From Rhabdornis inornatus (Eukaryota; Chordata; Aves; Passeriformes; Rhabdornithidae), in assembly GCA_013397075.1 (NCBI GenBank), contig VWZS01009726.1:760643-824642 (forward strand): DNA of 64,000 nt. The letters are read 5' to 3'. Below are positions 51,850 to 64,000 of the stretch, in pieces. Numbering within the stretch: the stretch's first letter is position 1; every line of letters begins with the position of its first letter. The notes under the pieces were generated by a model. That model did no database searches and was not told where the DNA came from. It saw nothing but the letters and a program-made list of their open reading frames with translations. The translations under genes and the position numbers were made by a program.

Positions 51850-52065
51850 CTTTACAGAAGTAATTTTTTCTCAGAACAGATTGTTAGACTGGAATTAATT
51901 GGAATCAGCTGTCCAGAGAGTCTGTAGACTTGCCATCCCCGAAGCTGTTAAAGAAACAACTGGATGTTGCATGAAGTGCCATGGTCTAGCAACCAGGCAG
52001 TGACCAGTCAGAGGCTGAAGTTGATGATCTTAGAGGTCTTTTGCCACCTCATAAACAATTCTGAG
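51850..52065 (+). mobile_element. Diverged CR1 3' fragment
   Basis: The order of phrases is that of a CR1 3' end: TGGAATCAGCTGTCCAGAGA, TTGCCATCCCCGAAGCTGTT, GAAGTGCCATGGTCTAG, then TTGATGATCTTAGAGGTC and TTTTGCCACCTC. The tail is decayed to AACAATTCTGAG. The copy is old, with many substitutions and small deletions. The bases after it (52066-52210) stay fairly GC-rich but were not identified. Confidence 0.8.
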
Positions 52066-52384
52066 CTCTTCCGGACTGCAGTGGTCTGTGATCAGCAAAT
52101 TCCTCTGAATGGGGCACCTCTCAGCAAGTCTGGTGTACTCGGAGGACCAGTGAATGATGACAACGGATCCTGGGCTGATAACCCCACTCCTCGAGGCTCA
52201 GCCTGTTGACAAGATGCAAAAGCATCCAATGTGAGTATTTCCCTGACCTTGAGGGAAATTTTTCACAAGTGATTACCTTATCCATACACCTTCAGGTGTG
52301 CAAGCGTGAATAAGCTAAAGCAAATGTACTAAATATGTTGTTCTCTTAGATTGTTAAATAATTTAGGTTTGTAGGCTAAGGTGA

Positions 52385-52448
52385 ATTACTGTTACAGTAA
52401 TGCACTGTACTGTATTTACAGTAAATCACAAGTACTGTGCTTACAGTA
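52385..52448. repeat. Three consecutive short hairpins (TACTGT/ACAGTA)
   Basis: ATTACTG-TTA-CAGTAAT (52385-52401), TACTGTA-TT-TACAGTA (52408-52423) and TACTGT-GCTT-ACAGTA (52433-52448) each fold on themselves. The second and third lie in a diverged tandem duplication of about 25 bp. Confidence 0.85.
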
Positions 52449-52970
52449 AATTGTATAGAATCTTTTGATAGATCATTGAAATATCAATTAAATGTGCTAC
52501 TAAGTGCTGTTAAAACCTGAAATCATCAGTCAAGTCTGGGCCAAGTGCTCTAGTCCAAAGCTTGTGACCCTACATGACTGTCTCTCTTACATGCTTTTAC
52601 CCTTAATCCTTTCTTATTCTAGCCCTTTTTTCACCCCCAGCCTACACGTAGATAATTTTTGGTTGGTTTTAGTTTTAGGTTGATTGATTTTTGGTTCTAG
52701 TCCAATTCTTCCTATGCGTGCTTTTAACCATCGAGTAAGTAGAAACCTTGCTGACGAACATTGTTGCATCTTCACTTAAGTATTAAACCTGCTCTGGCCA
52801 CCACCTTTGCTGTTGATTCTTTGAGCAACCTAAAATACTTACTTGCAACAGTAAACTGGTAATGGTGAGCATTTTCTCACAACACTAAGCTACAGATTTA
52901 AAATGAGACAGCTTAACATAAAAGCTATAATACTATGTATGCATACTCAAGTTACATATGCTTACATAGA

Positions 52971-53034
52971 CATAGAAATAGATACATATACACATAGAAA
53001 TAGATACATATACACATAGAAATAGACATATTCA
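52971..53034. repeat. 22-bp minisatellite, about 2.9 copies
   Basis: The unit CATAGAAATAGATACATATA+CA occurs at 52971 and 52993 without change, and a third, partly altered copy starts at 53015. Confidence 0.92.
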
Positions 53035-53582
53035 CTAAAATTAATTCTGAAATATCGAAAACATTTACACGTGACCTACCAATGTTAAAAAAAAATCCCA
53101 CCCTGATGCAAATATGCATCTGCCTTGATAATCACATCACCTGCTTCCAAAATTTATTGGTATGTGTGCAAAAAAGCCCATATTCTTGAAAAAAACCACG
53201 GAGTTCCTGAACTTTCTGTTACAGAAAACAAAAAGCAACCAACAAAAAACATACCAAAAATATATAACACCATGTCTGTTTGCAATAATATTAAATTTAG
53301 CACTTAATCAAGTAAATTACGAAACTAAGGTATATACAAAAAGTAATTTAACACCAAATGCATAGGTAAAATTTTAAAGACTGTATAAGGCAAAAATACT
53401 CCTTCAGACTGACCAAAGTAGGATCAAAGTGAGAAATAAACAAAAAGTGACAGGCGAGCACTAGACTGATGATTCTCTTATAGTTTAACTTCTTTTATGA
53501 GAATATTTTACAGTCTAACTTAAAATTAAAGAAAAAGATGGTAACACCATATCCACTTCTAGTGATGCAAAACAATTCAGTT

Positions 53583-53650
53583 GCAGGGGGTTGGAACTAG
53601 ATGGTCTTTAAGATCCCTTTCACTGCAAACCATTCTGTGGTGCTATGAAA
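53583..53650 (+). mobile_element. CR1 3' tip
   Basis: GCAGGGGGTTGGAACTAGAT, GGTCTTTAAGATCCC and CCATTCTGTGGTGCTATG match the last 65 bp of CR1, including two degenerate tail units. No more of the element is left. Confidence 0.85.
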
Positions 53651-55693
53651 TTGTAACAAACATATTAAACTTAAAACCAATGAAAAGGCCGCTGGGCAAG
53701 ATCACCAAAGCAGCATAGTTTAAGCAACAACATGGTCTCTGTCTGCTACAACTGCTAGTTTGAGACACTGTGATTTCAGAGATTGTCCCTCAGTTAAAAC
53801 ATTGACTACACCCTATTTTTTGTAGGGACAATAAAATAAATGGATAGCTCAGCATCCAGCTGTGCATAGAACACTGACAATTAGTCCCAAGTTACATCAA
53901 TTAATGAGCTTCTACCAAATAAAACATGCTAAAAGTCAAATGCTAAGCTAAGAAAGAAACAAAAAATTATAAAATATGGTTTAACCTTCACCTCACACAT
54001 GTTCTCAGGCATCAGCATCTTCTGTATTTAATGCCTACCATAAATGGACTTCTGAGTCATGGCAATGCAAAAACAGTAATTATCAGCAATAACTATAAAT
54101 TATAATGTATAATTTTCTACTTCATTTAAATATATAATCTGCCTATATAAGCAACAAAAGGACCACACCTGTCACAAATGAGATCCAGCATATTGATCAT
54201 AATGTGAAGTCAGACTGGTTCCTAGTGATTTAGCTGCTGTCAATTTGTTGCAAGAACTAATGTTTTGTGTCACAGCATCTGATTTTATTTTCTTAAAAAA
54301 AAAATTTATAACACGAATTAAATAATCAACAAGCTCTCAAATTAGGAGAAAAAAGCCACATAATCCAAAAAGACAGAATTTCATATTACACCCAATTTTA
54401 AATTGTAAATAAAAAGATACTAAGTTGTGTAAGAACAGAAATAAGACTGTTCACAAATATGAAAAAATCTCCCAACTTTACAGCTTGACTGAAAGCAAAT
54501 CTTCACATTCAGTGTTACAGTACTGTAGCCAAAATCTAAATTAGAAATGCTTTTAAGTAGATTACACTTTCTCAACAATAATGACTATATATCTGTTCTG
54601 TTCAGGAGCCATAGCAGTATAAACAGGTATATTACTGGAGCATGAAAAATGAGGTCACATTTAGCCTCTTAAGTCTGTGTCACGAGGATATGGATATGGC
54701 AAATGTGGCCATTTTTCCATTAAAATAATTAATCATAAAATCCTTTTTTAGATTTTTAGGTTACTGACATTTTAAGGACTGAGCAGGGAAATATATCAGT
54801 GCTCTCCAGCTAAACAAATAGACCTCACCTCCTTTCTCTTCCAAAAGAGTTTTATCTTTTATTGGTTATGAATGGACTGAACTAAAAGGCTTGTGCTTCA
54901 TCTATTTTATTATTTTACTGATATTTTTCCACACAGCTTCACACTTAAGATTCTAGAAAAAATGGTGACTCTTTTTTCCCCAGAGAGTATTAATCAGAAC
55001 CTCTTGCTCCAATTTCCTCATGGTCAGGGTTACTTGTCATTGTCGACATTCTCTATGGTCTGAAGTGGTATTCCTATTCTGTGAGGCACGTCCTATCCAG
55101 AAAAACTGCTTTAATGTGAATTGCTTCATTAATGATTGTGTAATCTCTATGCTGAACTTGATTAGTAATGATTTTATCTTACTGCTTTACATACTTGCTG
55201 GCTTGAAGGTGCTGAAATGTTTCCAAGCTTTCAATGTGCCAGCAATACAGAATGCATGTGTTTCATATTACATAATGAAAGTGCTTATCATACATCAGTA
55301 GTTTTTGAGAACACTGTGATAAATCCAGGTCCACTAAGCAGCTTGCTAGCAAATTTCTGTATATCTTAAAAAAAATTTAACTGTGATATACCTTCACTTT
55401 TAAGCTGTCAGTAATCACAATCCTTCACAAAATCATAAGCATGGCATTTTAGGACCTTACGCTTAACTTCTTTGATCTCACACAATTTTTTCATTGTAAA
55501 TATTTTTTTTCCGGCTGCTGTAGATCAGCAGACTGATAAAGAGCTGGTGATAGGATTTGCTAGACTCTGTAACTGTAGGGCAGAATTATTTCTCCTAAAC
55601 TTACACATTGTCTTCTTTCTTTTGTGGAGGTATTCCATCTATTTAGATTAGGACTTTTACTCACATTGCCAAGACCTGGCGTAAAACTCGTAC
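53651..55693. other. Unique AT-rich non-coding DNA
   Basis: No gene or repeat family is recognised. The plus-strand frame at 55020-55301 has no recognisable domain. Confidence 0.6.
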
Positions 55694-55806
55694 ATCACAG
55701 AATCATCAGGGTTGGAAGAGACCTTCCAAGATCATCCAGTCCCACTGTCAACAGAGCACCACCATTATCACCCCAAGTGCCATATCCAGGCACCTCTAAT
55801 ATGAAA
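55694..55806 (-). mobile_element. CR1 3' tip, minus strand
   Basis: The plus strand shows the reverse complement of a CR1 3' end: CACAGAATCATCAGGGTTGG, AAGAGACCTTCCAAGATCAT, CCAGTCCCACTGTCAAC, then AAGTGCCATATCCAGGCACC. The wording resembles the J/Y-type 3' UTR and differs from the copies at 23160 and 27012. Only about 110 bp are left. Confidence 0.88.
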
Positions 55807-58800
55807 CCCTTGTGGAAAATGAATTAGTTTTACAGAGTGATTACCATATGTAAGAATTTTTGGTCTTCTAGTATTTCAGAGATATGAAATACATATGAAA
55901 ATAAATGGAATCCCAACAGAGTAAAGCAGGAAAAAAAGTCCTCTCTTCATGAGGAAGCAGACAACTTAGAAAGATGAGGGATAGCAGAAAAGAATGTGAA
56001 GGACAATAAGCAGGTCTTGCATAAGAGAAAACAAAAGTTGGTAGAAATAAAGCTAGTATGCTTCCCGAGTACTTACAAGCTCACAAGAACAGCTGTCAGT
56101 AAAACTACAGTAGTATTAGTTGAGTAATGAGGAGGAAGACAGGATCATAACAGAAAGCAGAGGCTGGAGAAATATTAATAAGATTCAGCTAGAGTCTGAA
56201 ATGGAATTTCTGTAAGAATGACAGTAGGTTTTCTACTATTTTTTGGGTTTAGCAATTTTGCTCTTTCACACCACAGGGTTTGAATCCATTTATTTCTGAA
56301 ACACTATTCCAGAGAACTACAATCACAGCATTACAAATGCAAACAGACTATATGTGGAATACACACTACACCTGATTATCTAAGCATAAAGATAAACAAG
56401 GTTTGCAAAAGGAATAATATGGCATAGTATTTACAGCTGTCTTAAGAACTTATTGACCCACACAAGGACAATGCATGCAAAAGAAGAAATTAAATAATTT
56501 AGATTTTTGCTCTCTCTTTCCATTTCTCCCTTTTAATGCTTTATGTTTCAACTGTATGAGCTTAGAAACTGAGACAAGTCTTTCAACTACATGAAAACAG
56601 TCCAGAGTCCAAATGGTGACAAGACACCAGCCAGACAGGGTCAGCACCACACTGAGGATGAAGAGAACAACTGTAACTTTCTCATCAGGGTAATTGGGAA
56701 GCAGCAGTATCTTATGATAGGATTAACTTTTGAAAAAGTAATTACAAGTCAGCATAAATTTCTAAATGGTATGCTTAAAGGTTACGGCCACTACACCTTA
56801 GCCCAGACTGTTACGAAGTGAGCGGACAAGTGAATTCTCAACAGATTAACAGAATTTGGTAAGAATTTTTCCTAAGCATTATCATTCATCTTATGTCTCT
56901 ATCATATTTATTTTACTGATTATGACTGAATTTGGATTAAAACCAAAATGCCCCTCAACTCCAAACTGTTTTCTCCTTTAAGTAACATAAATATCTCCAA
57001 AGATCTCTTGCTAAACCAAACTGTAGTTACAATTAACTAACTCCTTATACAGATTTGACATCTCCATTATTTAGTAATTACATCATTTATTCTTCCTGAA
57101 TAAATTTATTTGTCTTGAATTTCCTGTAGTTTACCACATTGCAAAACATGCATTTCTTTCTGCTTGTTAAATTCCACATTACAATTTATGGCATCATAAA
57201 CCATGGCTGAACCACACCTTCATTCTCTAAACAGTTTAAGGGATCTTCCCTGAAAACGAATGATCAACAGTATGGTCTTCACTGCTGAGGATATGTTCAT
57301 CGTAGAGAAAACAAACGCTATAAAGATGTATGGAAAGAAACTAACCATATTTAAAAGTTTCTGTTATGTAATTCAGACATAGAGTATAACAAATTACAAG
57401 GTTCAACAAAACAAGAAGTTACAATTACTGAAAAACTATACTCTTAGGAGATGCTGTTCTACATGCTGACATCTTATACACAGGATGGAAGTACATACCT
57501 TAATCTTTCAAAAAGACTGGAAGTAGTAGTGCACAAAAACAGAAGTGAAGGGGACAATAGAAACAAATTATCTAAGTGTCAAAAACTCTCACGAGGAAAG
57601 CAATGTTACTTCCTCTGTTTCAAGAAAAGTAAGCTAGAGATATTTAATAAAAATGCTATAGTCATTCCCTTCCTTTTGCACAATCAAATCTAAATGATAC
57701 ATAGCATTGGACAACAGAAAAGAAGAGAATAGAGTATTTCAGTTAGAAGTGACCCAGAAAATGTTTAAAGAAGTCATATTTCTGTAGTTACTTAAACTTC
57801 AACAATATCATGATGAAAGAAAAACATCATTAAGACAGTGAATCACATTTAAAATTCAGGGGAAAAAAGTAATTATTTTATTTTCTATTGTAGTAAGTAA
57901 TTTTATGGGAAAAAAACTATGCTGCAGCAGTAAGAAAGAAATCACTATTTTTTTGTTTATTTATCATTTGAAACATTGAACACTATGTCTGCAAAAGAGC
58001 TTTCAAAATCCCTGTATGTTTCAAAAAATATTTAAAAGCATATACACATGTGCTTGCACACCTATACACAATCTATACCTAATTTTTGTTACGAATCTTC
58101 ATTTATTTGTATTTTAGTTATATTTGATATTCTGTACCTGGTTCTTTTCTTACCATGGAACTCAAACTGTTAAAAACACTCATTAAAAAGGACTGTTGAA
58201 CAGAGGTTCCCTAGGCAGCTAATTACAAGCAGCAGCTGTGTAACTTCATAAACAGAATTATGTGCATCTAAGGTTCCATGTCTCATATTATGCAATATAC
58301 TATTAAATTTTATTTACACAATCTATACACAAATATGGGATTAATTTGATGCTGTATCAGACATAAAATCTGTCAGATACACTTATTTCTTGTTTCAAAA
58401 TTAAAACAATTTTTCTGCACATTACCTGGCCCATTTAATCCACATCATGCATTTATCCATTACAAAAAGTAATTCAAACCAAAGCACTGAATTTGTTTTA
58501 AATTAAGTTTATTTGTGCTTGTCTTTTATAACTTTGTGCCTTTTCTTATTCCAAATACAATGATAAAGAATTATATGCCCATAGAAAACAAAAATGTACA
58601 CCTAAATCTTGGAAACACACCTTTCTCAAAGTGGAGGACCAGGGCTATTCTGTTCCAGTAAGATTCTTCTGATTTGTGCAGCATGTATTAATCATGTATC
58701 TGCAGCAGGTATCAGTTTAATGAAAGAAATTTATGCTGCTATTCAATGGTAAATGGACCAAAAGACAGATTAAATCCACTTCACTTACATATCTTACTAA

Positions 58801-61800
58801 TTACCATGCAAGAGAATTTTTGTCACAGAAAATGTGAAAAAATTAATTTTTAAAACAGAAAAGAATTTATTAAATTGCTACGAACAGCAAGAATTCTACT
58901 CAAGGCTATAGTAAATTTTCAAATCCTCTACTGAACAGAATTACAAAGAAAGAAGAAATTCTACTACCAATTTATTAGTCTTTGTATAAGAAAACATCTA
59001 ACACCCACTATTCTAACTGCAGCTGAAATAGCTATTTTGAATAGTGCAGCCTGAGCATCTGAATCTGTTATTGCCAAAGCGAAAAGAAACTGAAAAGAAC
59101 AAAGAGTCACCTCTCTATTGACAATGAAGACTGGTCTACCTGAGTATATGCCCAGATTAAGGATACTTCAAATTCAGTAAGGTTTCCAGAAAAGGCAGAA
59201 AGAAAAGAGTGCATTCCAACTATTGTTAATGATTCATTCTGACAAATGCTGCTCCTCTGCTGCTAAAAAAGAACTTGTAATTGATATAATATCTTTGGGA
59301 ACACTCATTCTGCATAAAAAGATAAACACACTGACAACTAGCTGAACCTAAGGTGAAAAAACAGCCTCTGAAACTCAAGGGCAAAATAAGGCATGGCAGA
59401 CTTCAAATATAAACTGTGTAAAATGAGTTAGAACTTACCGCATATATTCAGAATAAGGCACAATCTACATAGGAACGTGGGCATAATTATGCAAACTTCA
59501 AGGTAAATGATCAATGGTTTTCTAAGGTATTTAGCAAACAGATATTCTTTCCAGTCATAAAATTTTTTAAAAGCTGGTGTATTCATCAACTGCTTCTGTG
59601 TATGCCTGGCAGCCCAACCACGACTTTCTTTGATTTTAATTTCAAATCTCATACATACAACATTTCTCTGGGATGAAGCAGGACATCCATCATCCCTGTG
59701 GGGAAAGAATTTCAAAACTGTAATCTGCAAAGACACTGACCTGTCCAGATGGCAGGTGCCAAACATACATATGACAAAGAACTTACAAAGTACCTGCAGG
59801 AAAGGTACTGAAGTGGTTTTGGGCCTACCATTCTCCACATGACTCAAATGCACAAAAGGGATAAATTTTTGCCATTGAACCTAAAGAAAAATTCTCACGG
59901 TTTCTACCATCATTCTGGAGAATGAGAAGAGAATGGTTAGCGTTGCTAATTTAGAAATTGGACATAACACATAATTCAGAATGTGCGTAAATTACTTTCG
60001 AAACAAAATGCATGTATAAGCCTTGGTAGGACAGAAGGGTTGGGGCAGTAGATGAAAAGAAGAAAGACACATCATCAGATGTGAAGACATGAGAAATATG
60101 AAGTAGGAAATAAACAGAAATATATGGGTAAGAGTAATTCTGATTGCAGAAGAGCAAAAAGAGCTGGAAAAGGGAATAAGTGAGATAGCTGAATAAAATC
60201 AGAAGCAGATTAGCACACTGTTTTAAAGGCTTACTACTGGTTTAATCACAGAATTTTCTACACTGGTTCATGATTTGAAGTGATCAATCAGTATCGGTAA
60301 GGCAGCCAATGCCTCAGCATACAAGTTGCTAAATTTCTGTCATTTGTTTAAAAAGCTTATCTGTGGCACAACTCAAGACATAAACAATTGGATGGCTTTT
60401 TTTTTTCATCTTTCACTAGGGTCTGTATTCAGTCACTCTGTATTAAATTAAACCTTTTTCCAGAATTTTACTTAATTTAAGGCAGGCTGTTTATTCTTGT
60501 TTAAATCTTCTAGTCAGCTCACATGTAATCAAATAAGAAACTGCTTGTGAATAATTCAAAGTTTTGTTAAAATTGTATTTCCATAGCCATTAAGCAGAAG
60601 CACAATACTATCCCTGTCATTATCAGCAATTCCTACACTCAAAAAGAAAAGAAAACATCTATTGGAATCAGCCTGAGAGCAAAATTATACTGGAATAAGA
60701 GAAAAGAAATGAGCAACTTGAAAGATAAATCATTACTGCAAACAAAAGAAGTTATATTCTGTGTACTAGCATTACAGTGCCATGATGTACCATTAATTTT
60801 TTCTTAAAAGAAGCAACTGGGCATGTTAGCCCATAGTCTCTCCTTTGTCTAACTACATCAAATTCACTTTAACTATTTACACTATCAGTTTTACCCTAAT
60901 TAGCTAAGTACTGTGGATTAAAGAAAAATGTCAAAACCTGATGTTTTACCAGGAATACACCCAATGTAGTTCATGCTTGACCAATGTTCCCTTTCAACAG
61001 AGTAAGAAAGAACTATCCAAGGCTTTTAAGTGCTGGTATTTGTTCCTAGAACGCTAGCCAAATTCCAGATCTCTTGGTTACATGATGCTTACTTGATTTC
61101 CTTCTCTGCTTCAAAAACAGACACAGAATTCTTAGTTTTATACTCTAAAAACATAACTGAACAGAACTGTTAGTATACAGTAGCCATACTATTTCTGAAA
61201 GAAAAAGTAGTTGCATTTCAGTAACCTCCAAGAGGATTCTTACATTACACACATTCTTTAATAATGCTAGACAAAAACCACAGTAAAAGAATGTAGGACA
61301 AATGTGCACAGTTAATGAGCACTTACTGAATAACAAAGATAAAATACTAGCTGATGAGGCCTTGAGAGTATTCTAAGTACTACTCAAAATGCTTCAGAAC
61401 ATTGTTTATAAAGCAATCCATAAAATTATATACTTACAATTTGCAGCTGCCTAGAAAAATCTGATTTGTTAACTGTATTTTTATCTTGCAGAAACACTAT
61501 GCCAGAAAATGAATTAAACTGTGCATGACAAAAATGAACCATCTGAACTTTACTTACTACTTTACTGCCTTCTTTTTTCTAGAAAGAAGAGCTGGAGAGA
61601 GCTTTCATTCATCCACACCAAGCACACAACTTATTCTATACAAAAGAATGACTACAAGAAAAATGTTCACATAATTTTAGTTCAGACTGTATTGTGACAC
61701 AGATGTTAGTGGATATGTGTAATTGCTGGGGTTGACTAAAACCATCTTCTGACAGTATGTTTTACATACAATCTCCTAAGGCAGAGAAAGAGTGACTCAG

Positions 61801-64000
61801 AATTTCAAGACTCTGCTTAAGCCACAGAACTAAGGCAAATTGTGTTGCCTTGATCCTCTTTGTTCCATCCCTAATGGAACCCTCTTCTTGGCTAGCTACC
61901 TGTACCAGTCACATTCCTCAGTGAATCTTTGTTCAATTCCAGTCTCTAATCTTCAACTTTTTTTATCTCTTGCCTACGGCTTTCCCAACTAAACTCCTAC
62001 TATCCTACTAAGGAAGCAGAGAATCCTCAATCCAAAATGCCCAACTTTCTGATTAAAAAAAAAAATAATAAAGGAAAGAAAGCGGTAATAAACCCAAAAA
62101 TAAACTATTAAGAAGAAGCAGATGCTTAGAAATGGGTAATGAAATTCAGTGAAACCACAGCAACATCTCCAAAATAATGTCCTTAATCCTTCATTTCTTT
62201 TGTTTTAAACACTTTTTACACCCTTTAAAAAACTCTTGTTTAAAGCTGTATCAACATGCCAGTCTCTATTTCTCCTGTAATTTACTGTGTCCTTAAGACA
62301 TGTATGTAGTCATTATTCAGAGAGGTACTAATGAGCTTACTACTTCCTTTGATTTTGCTTATGTGAATTTTTAATCTGTCAGGCAGTTTGGTTCTTTCTT
62401 TCCATCACTCAGCTTTTACTGTTCTGATGCTTTATTTTACTATTTTGATGCTTGAAACAGTTAAGAAGCACTGTCTACCTTAAAGCTGCAAAATCTCTCC
62501 AAAAACTTCCAATCAAATTCTGTAGTGGCTTTTTAAAAAAACAATCAAACTAACAGACAAAAAACAAACCAAGCCCCCATCTGCTTTAGTAAGTCTCTAA
62601 GTAGTCTCATTAAGCCAAATGGCACTTACATTTGAAATGTTATTCCATATCATATTCCTTTCTCCACTATAGTGGATTGTAATTCCTGCCAAGCAAATCA
62701 CACTGGAGATAACGAATTCTCGGTTGAAGCTGAAAAATCTTTCAGTCCTTAATTTAAACATGCAATTGCTATAGCTGAACTAAACGGAACCATATTGTCT
62801 CAGATACAGACAGTTATGGATTTTGCTTAAGATTAAATAATCTTCTTCCTTACTTGGTTATCAGAACAAAAAAGAATCACAACAGTCAATCACAGTTGTT
62901 CCTCACACTGGAAGCACTTTGCCCTGCCTCTTAAAAGCACCAGAACTTGTCTGTGCTTCTCTTGCCTTAATCTTGCCCAGTAATTAACTGAGATTTACTC
63001 AAACTGAACCTACATACTAACAATCCATTTTGCAGTAAAGAAAACAATGCACCCAGTCACAGTATTTTCCGGCACACAGCACACCCCGTAACTTTCCAAA
63101 CCTCATTATAAATTCTTATCTGTATTGAATACTTTTTAAATATAAAGAGATTGTTTAACCAGTAAATACAGATCTTGCATATGTATTGTACGTAGCCCCA
63201 TTAGCATTGCCAAGTGTTATTTCTGCAATTCCCTGAAGTGGAGGACTTCGTTTTGCAGGACCGGTACAGTGGACTCACACCCCAGTGCTCTTTGTGCAGA
63301 CAATAAAAAGATTAAAATATGCCATAGGAACAACAATTCTCCAGAGACACAACCCCCCAACTAAGATTGAGAGAAAATAAAGATGGGCAGCAAATATTAA
63401 TATAAAATGCACCTATTATACAATTATTGGAAGCAAGATAGCACTTGAAGCATCAGTTCAACCTAAAAGTCAGAAGCTTAATGTTCTTGTTTAAAAATAA
63501 CAAAACAACTCGAGAGCTGGAAAAAAATTAGCAGAGAATGTAATCTCAAAAATCAACAAAACAATTCAATTCTTTGCCTAATGAAGGGTAATCTAATTTT
63601 TTCACACAAAGCCAGGTTAAGTTATGGAATTCCTTACCACAAACTACTGTCAATACTAAACATTTACTTTATTCAGATTCAGAACTGTCTGCATGTGTTC
63701 ATGGAAGGAATATTAGCTTATGTCAATGCATGAAGTCCTTCACCACATTCAATGGCCAACAGGGAGAGTGTTCTGTACGGCAAAGGAATACATACTAACA
63801 GATCTTAGTATTTCTTCCCATTTCTTCCCCAAAATCTTTTATTGATCATTGTTAGAGACAGGAGACCAGACTAGACCAACATGGGGTGTGATTCAATAGA
63901 ACTGTTTTGTGGCAACCGAGAAAACCAAGTTGGAAGTCAGGACAAGCTTCCATGGTGCTGTTCTAAGAGCCAGTAGGGGCCATGGAGCTGAGAAATGCAG
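55807..64000. other. Unique AT-rich non-coding DNA
   Basis: No dated repeat and no confident gene were found in the last 8 kb. A weak exon-like segment is listed at 59439-59695. A short A/C-rich stretch lies at about 62533-62575. Confidence 0.6.
59439..59695 (-). other. Candidate internal coding exon, minus strand (weak)
   Basis: Read on the minus strand, a good 3' splice site (TTCTTTCCCCACAG|GG) opens a 257-base segment. It stays open in one frame for 85 codons and ends at a consensus 5' splice site (G|GTAAGT). The first two thirds of the peptide are polar and basic (for example RFEIKIKESRGWAARHTQKQ). The last third is hydrophobic and cysteine-rich and could be a membrane segment. The open frame itself continues 46 codons upstream of the AG, so the splice sites, not the frame, define the borders. 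I do not recognise a family. A frame of this length is expected about once by chance in 64 kb of this composition. Confidence 0.2.

Larger units (their letters stand above)
52066..53582. other. Non-coding DNA with short hairpins and a minisatellite
   Basis: No gene is seen. A chain of three small hairpins lies at 52385-52448 and a 22-bp minisatellite at 52971-53034. Confidence 0.6.

Overview
The window looks like non-coding vertebrate DNA, most likely from a bird. It is AT-rich, has no continuous coding gene, and its recognisable repeats are CR1 (chicken repeat 1) LINE fragments, several ending in the degenerate 8-bp tail repeat typical of avian CR1, plus one LTR of about 1 kb that resembles an endogenous retrovirus LTR family of neoavian birds. 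Family assignments come from memory of avian repeat consensus sequences, not from a search. The DNA could be intergenic or lie inside a large intron; the sequence does not decide.

Layout: 1-6196 is unique AT-rich DNA with a more GC-rich patch at about 2.7-4.15 kb. 6200-7213 is a solo LTR. 7214-17063 is unique DNA with simple repeats. 17064-17638 is a plus-strand CR1 3' fragment. 23160-23815 is a minus-strand CR1 fragment, and 27012-29600 a longer minus-strand CR1 split by about 0.92 kb of unrelated DNA. 33250-33312 is a CR1 3' tip. 34285-35313 is a plus-strand CR1 that keeps a readable piece of the reverse transcriptase. 36774-37050 is an almost G-free A/C tract. 39971-41719 holds a 749/755-bp near-perfect duplication whose spacer is bounded by single N bases, probably an assembly artefact. 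45069-45526 is a gap of N. 51850-52065, 53583-53650 and 55694-55806 are small CR1 pieces. The rest is unique AT-rich DNA.

No gene can be annotated with confidence. Three minus-strand segments look exon-like (3906-3963, 26537-26691, 59439-59695), but splice-like motifs are frequent by chance in 64 kb, so they are offered only as candidates. No tRNA, rRNA, CRISPR array, operon or mitochondrial insertion was seen. The most informative observations concern repeat and genome dynamics: a template-switch hairpin inside a CR1, a 254-bp tract 99% identical between two CR1 copies 4.9 kb apart, an unidentified insertion inside a CR1, and the probable false duplication. I found no convincing new biological system.
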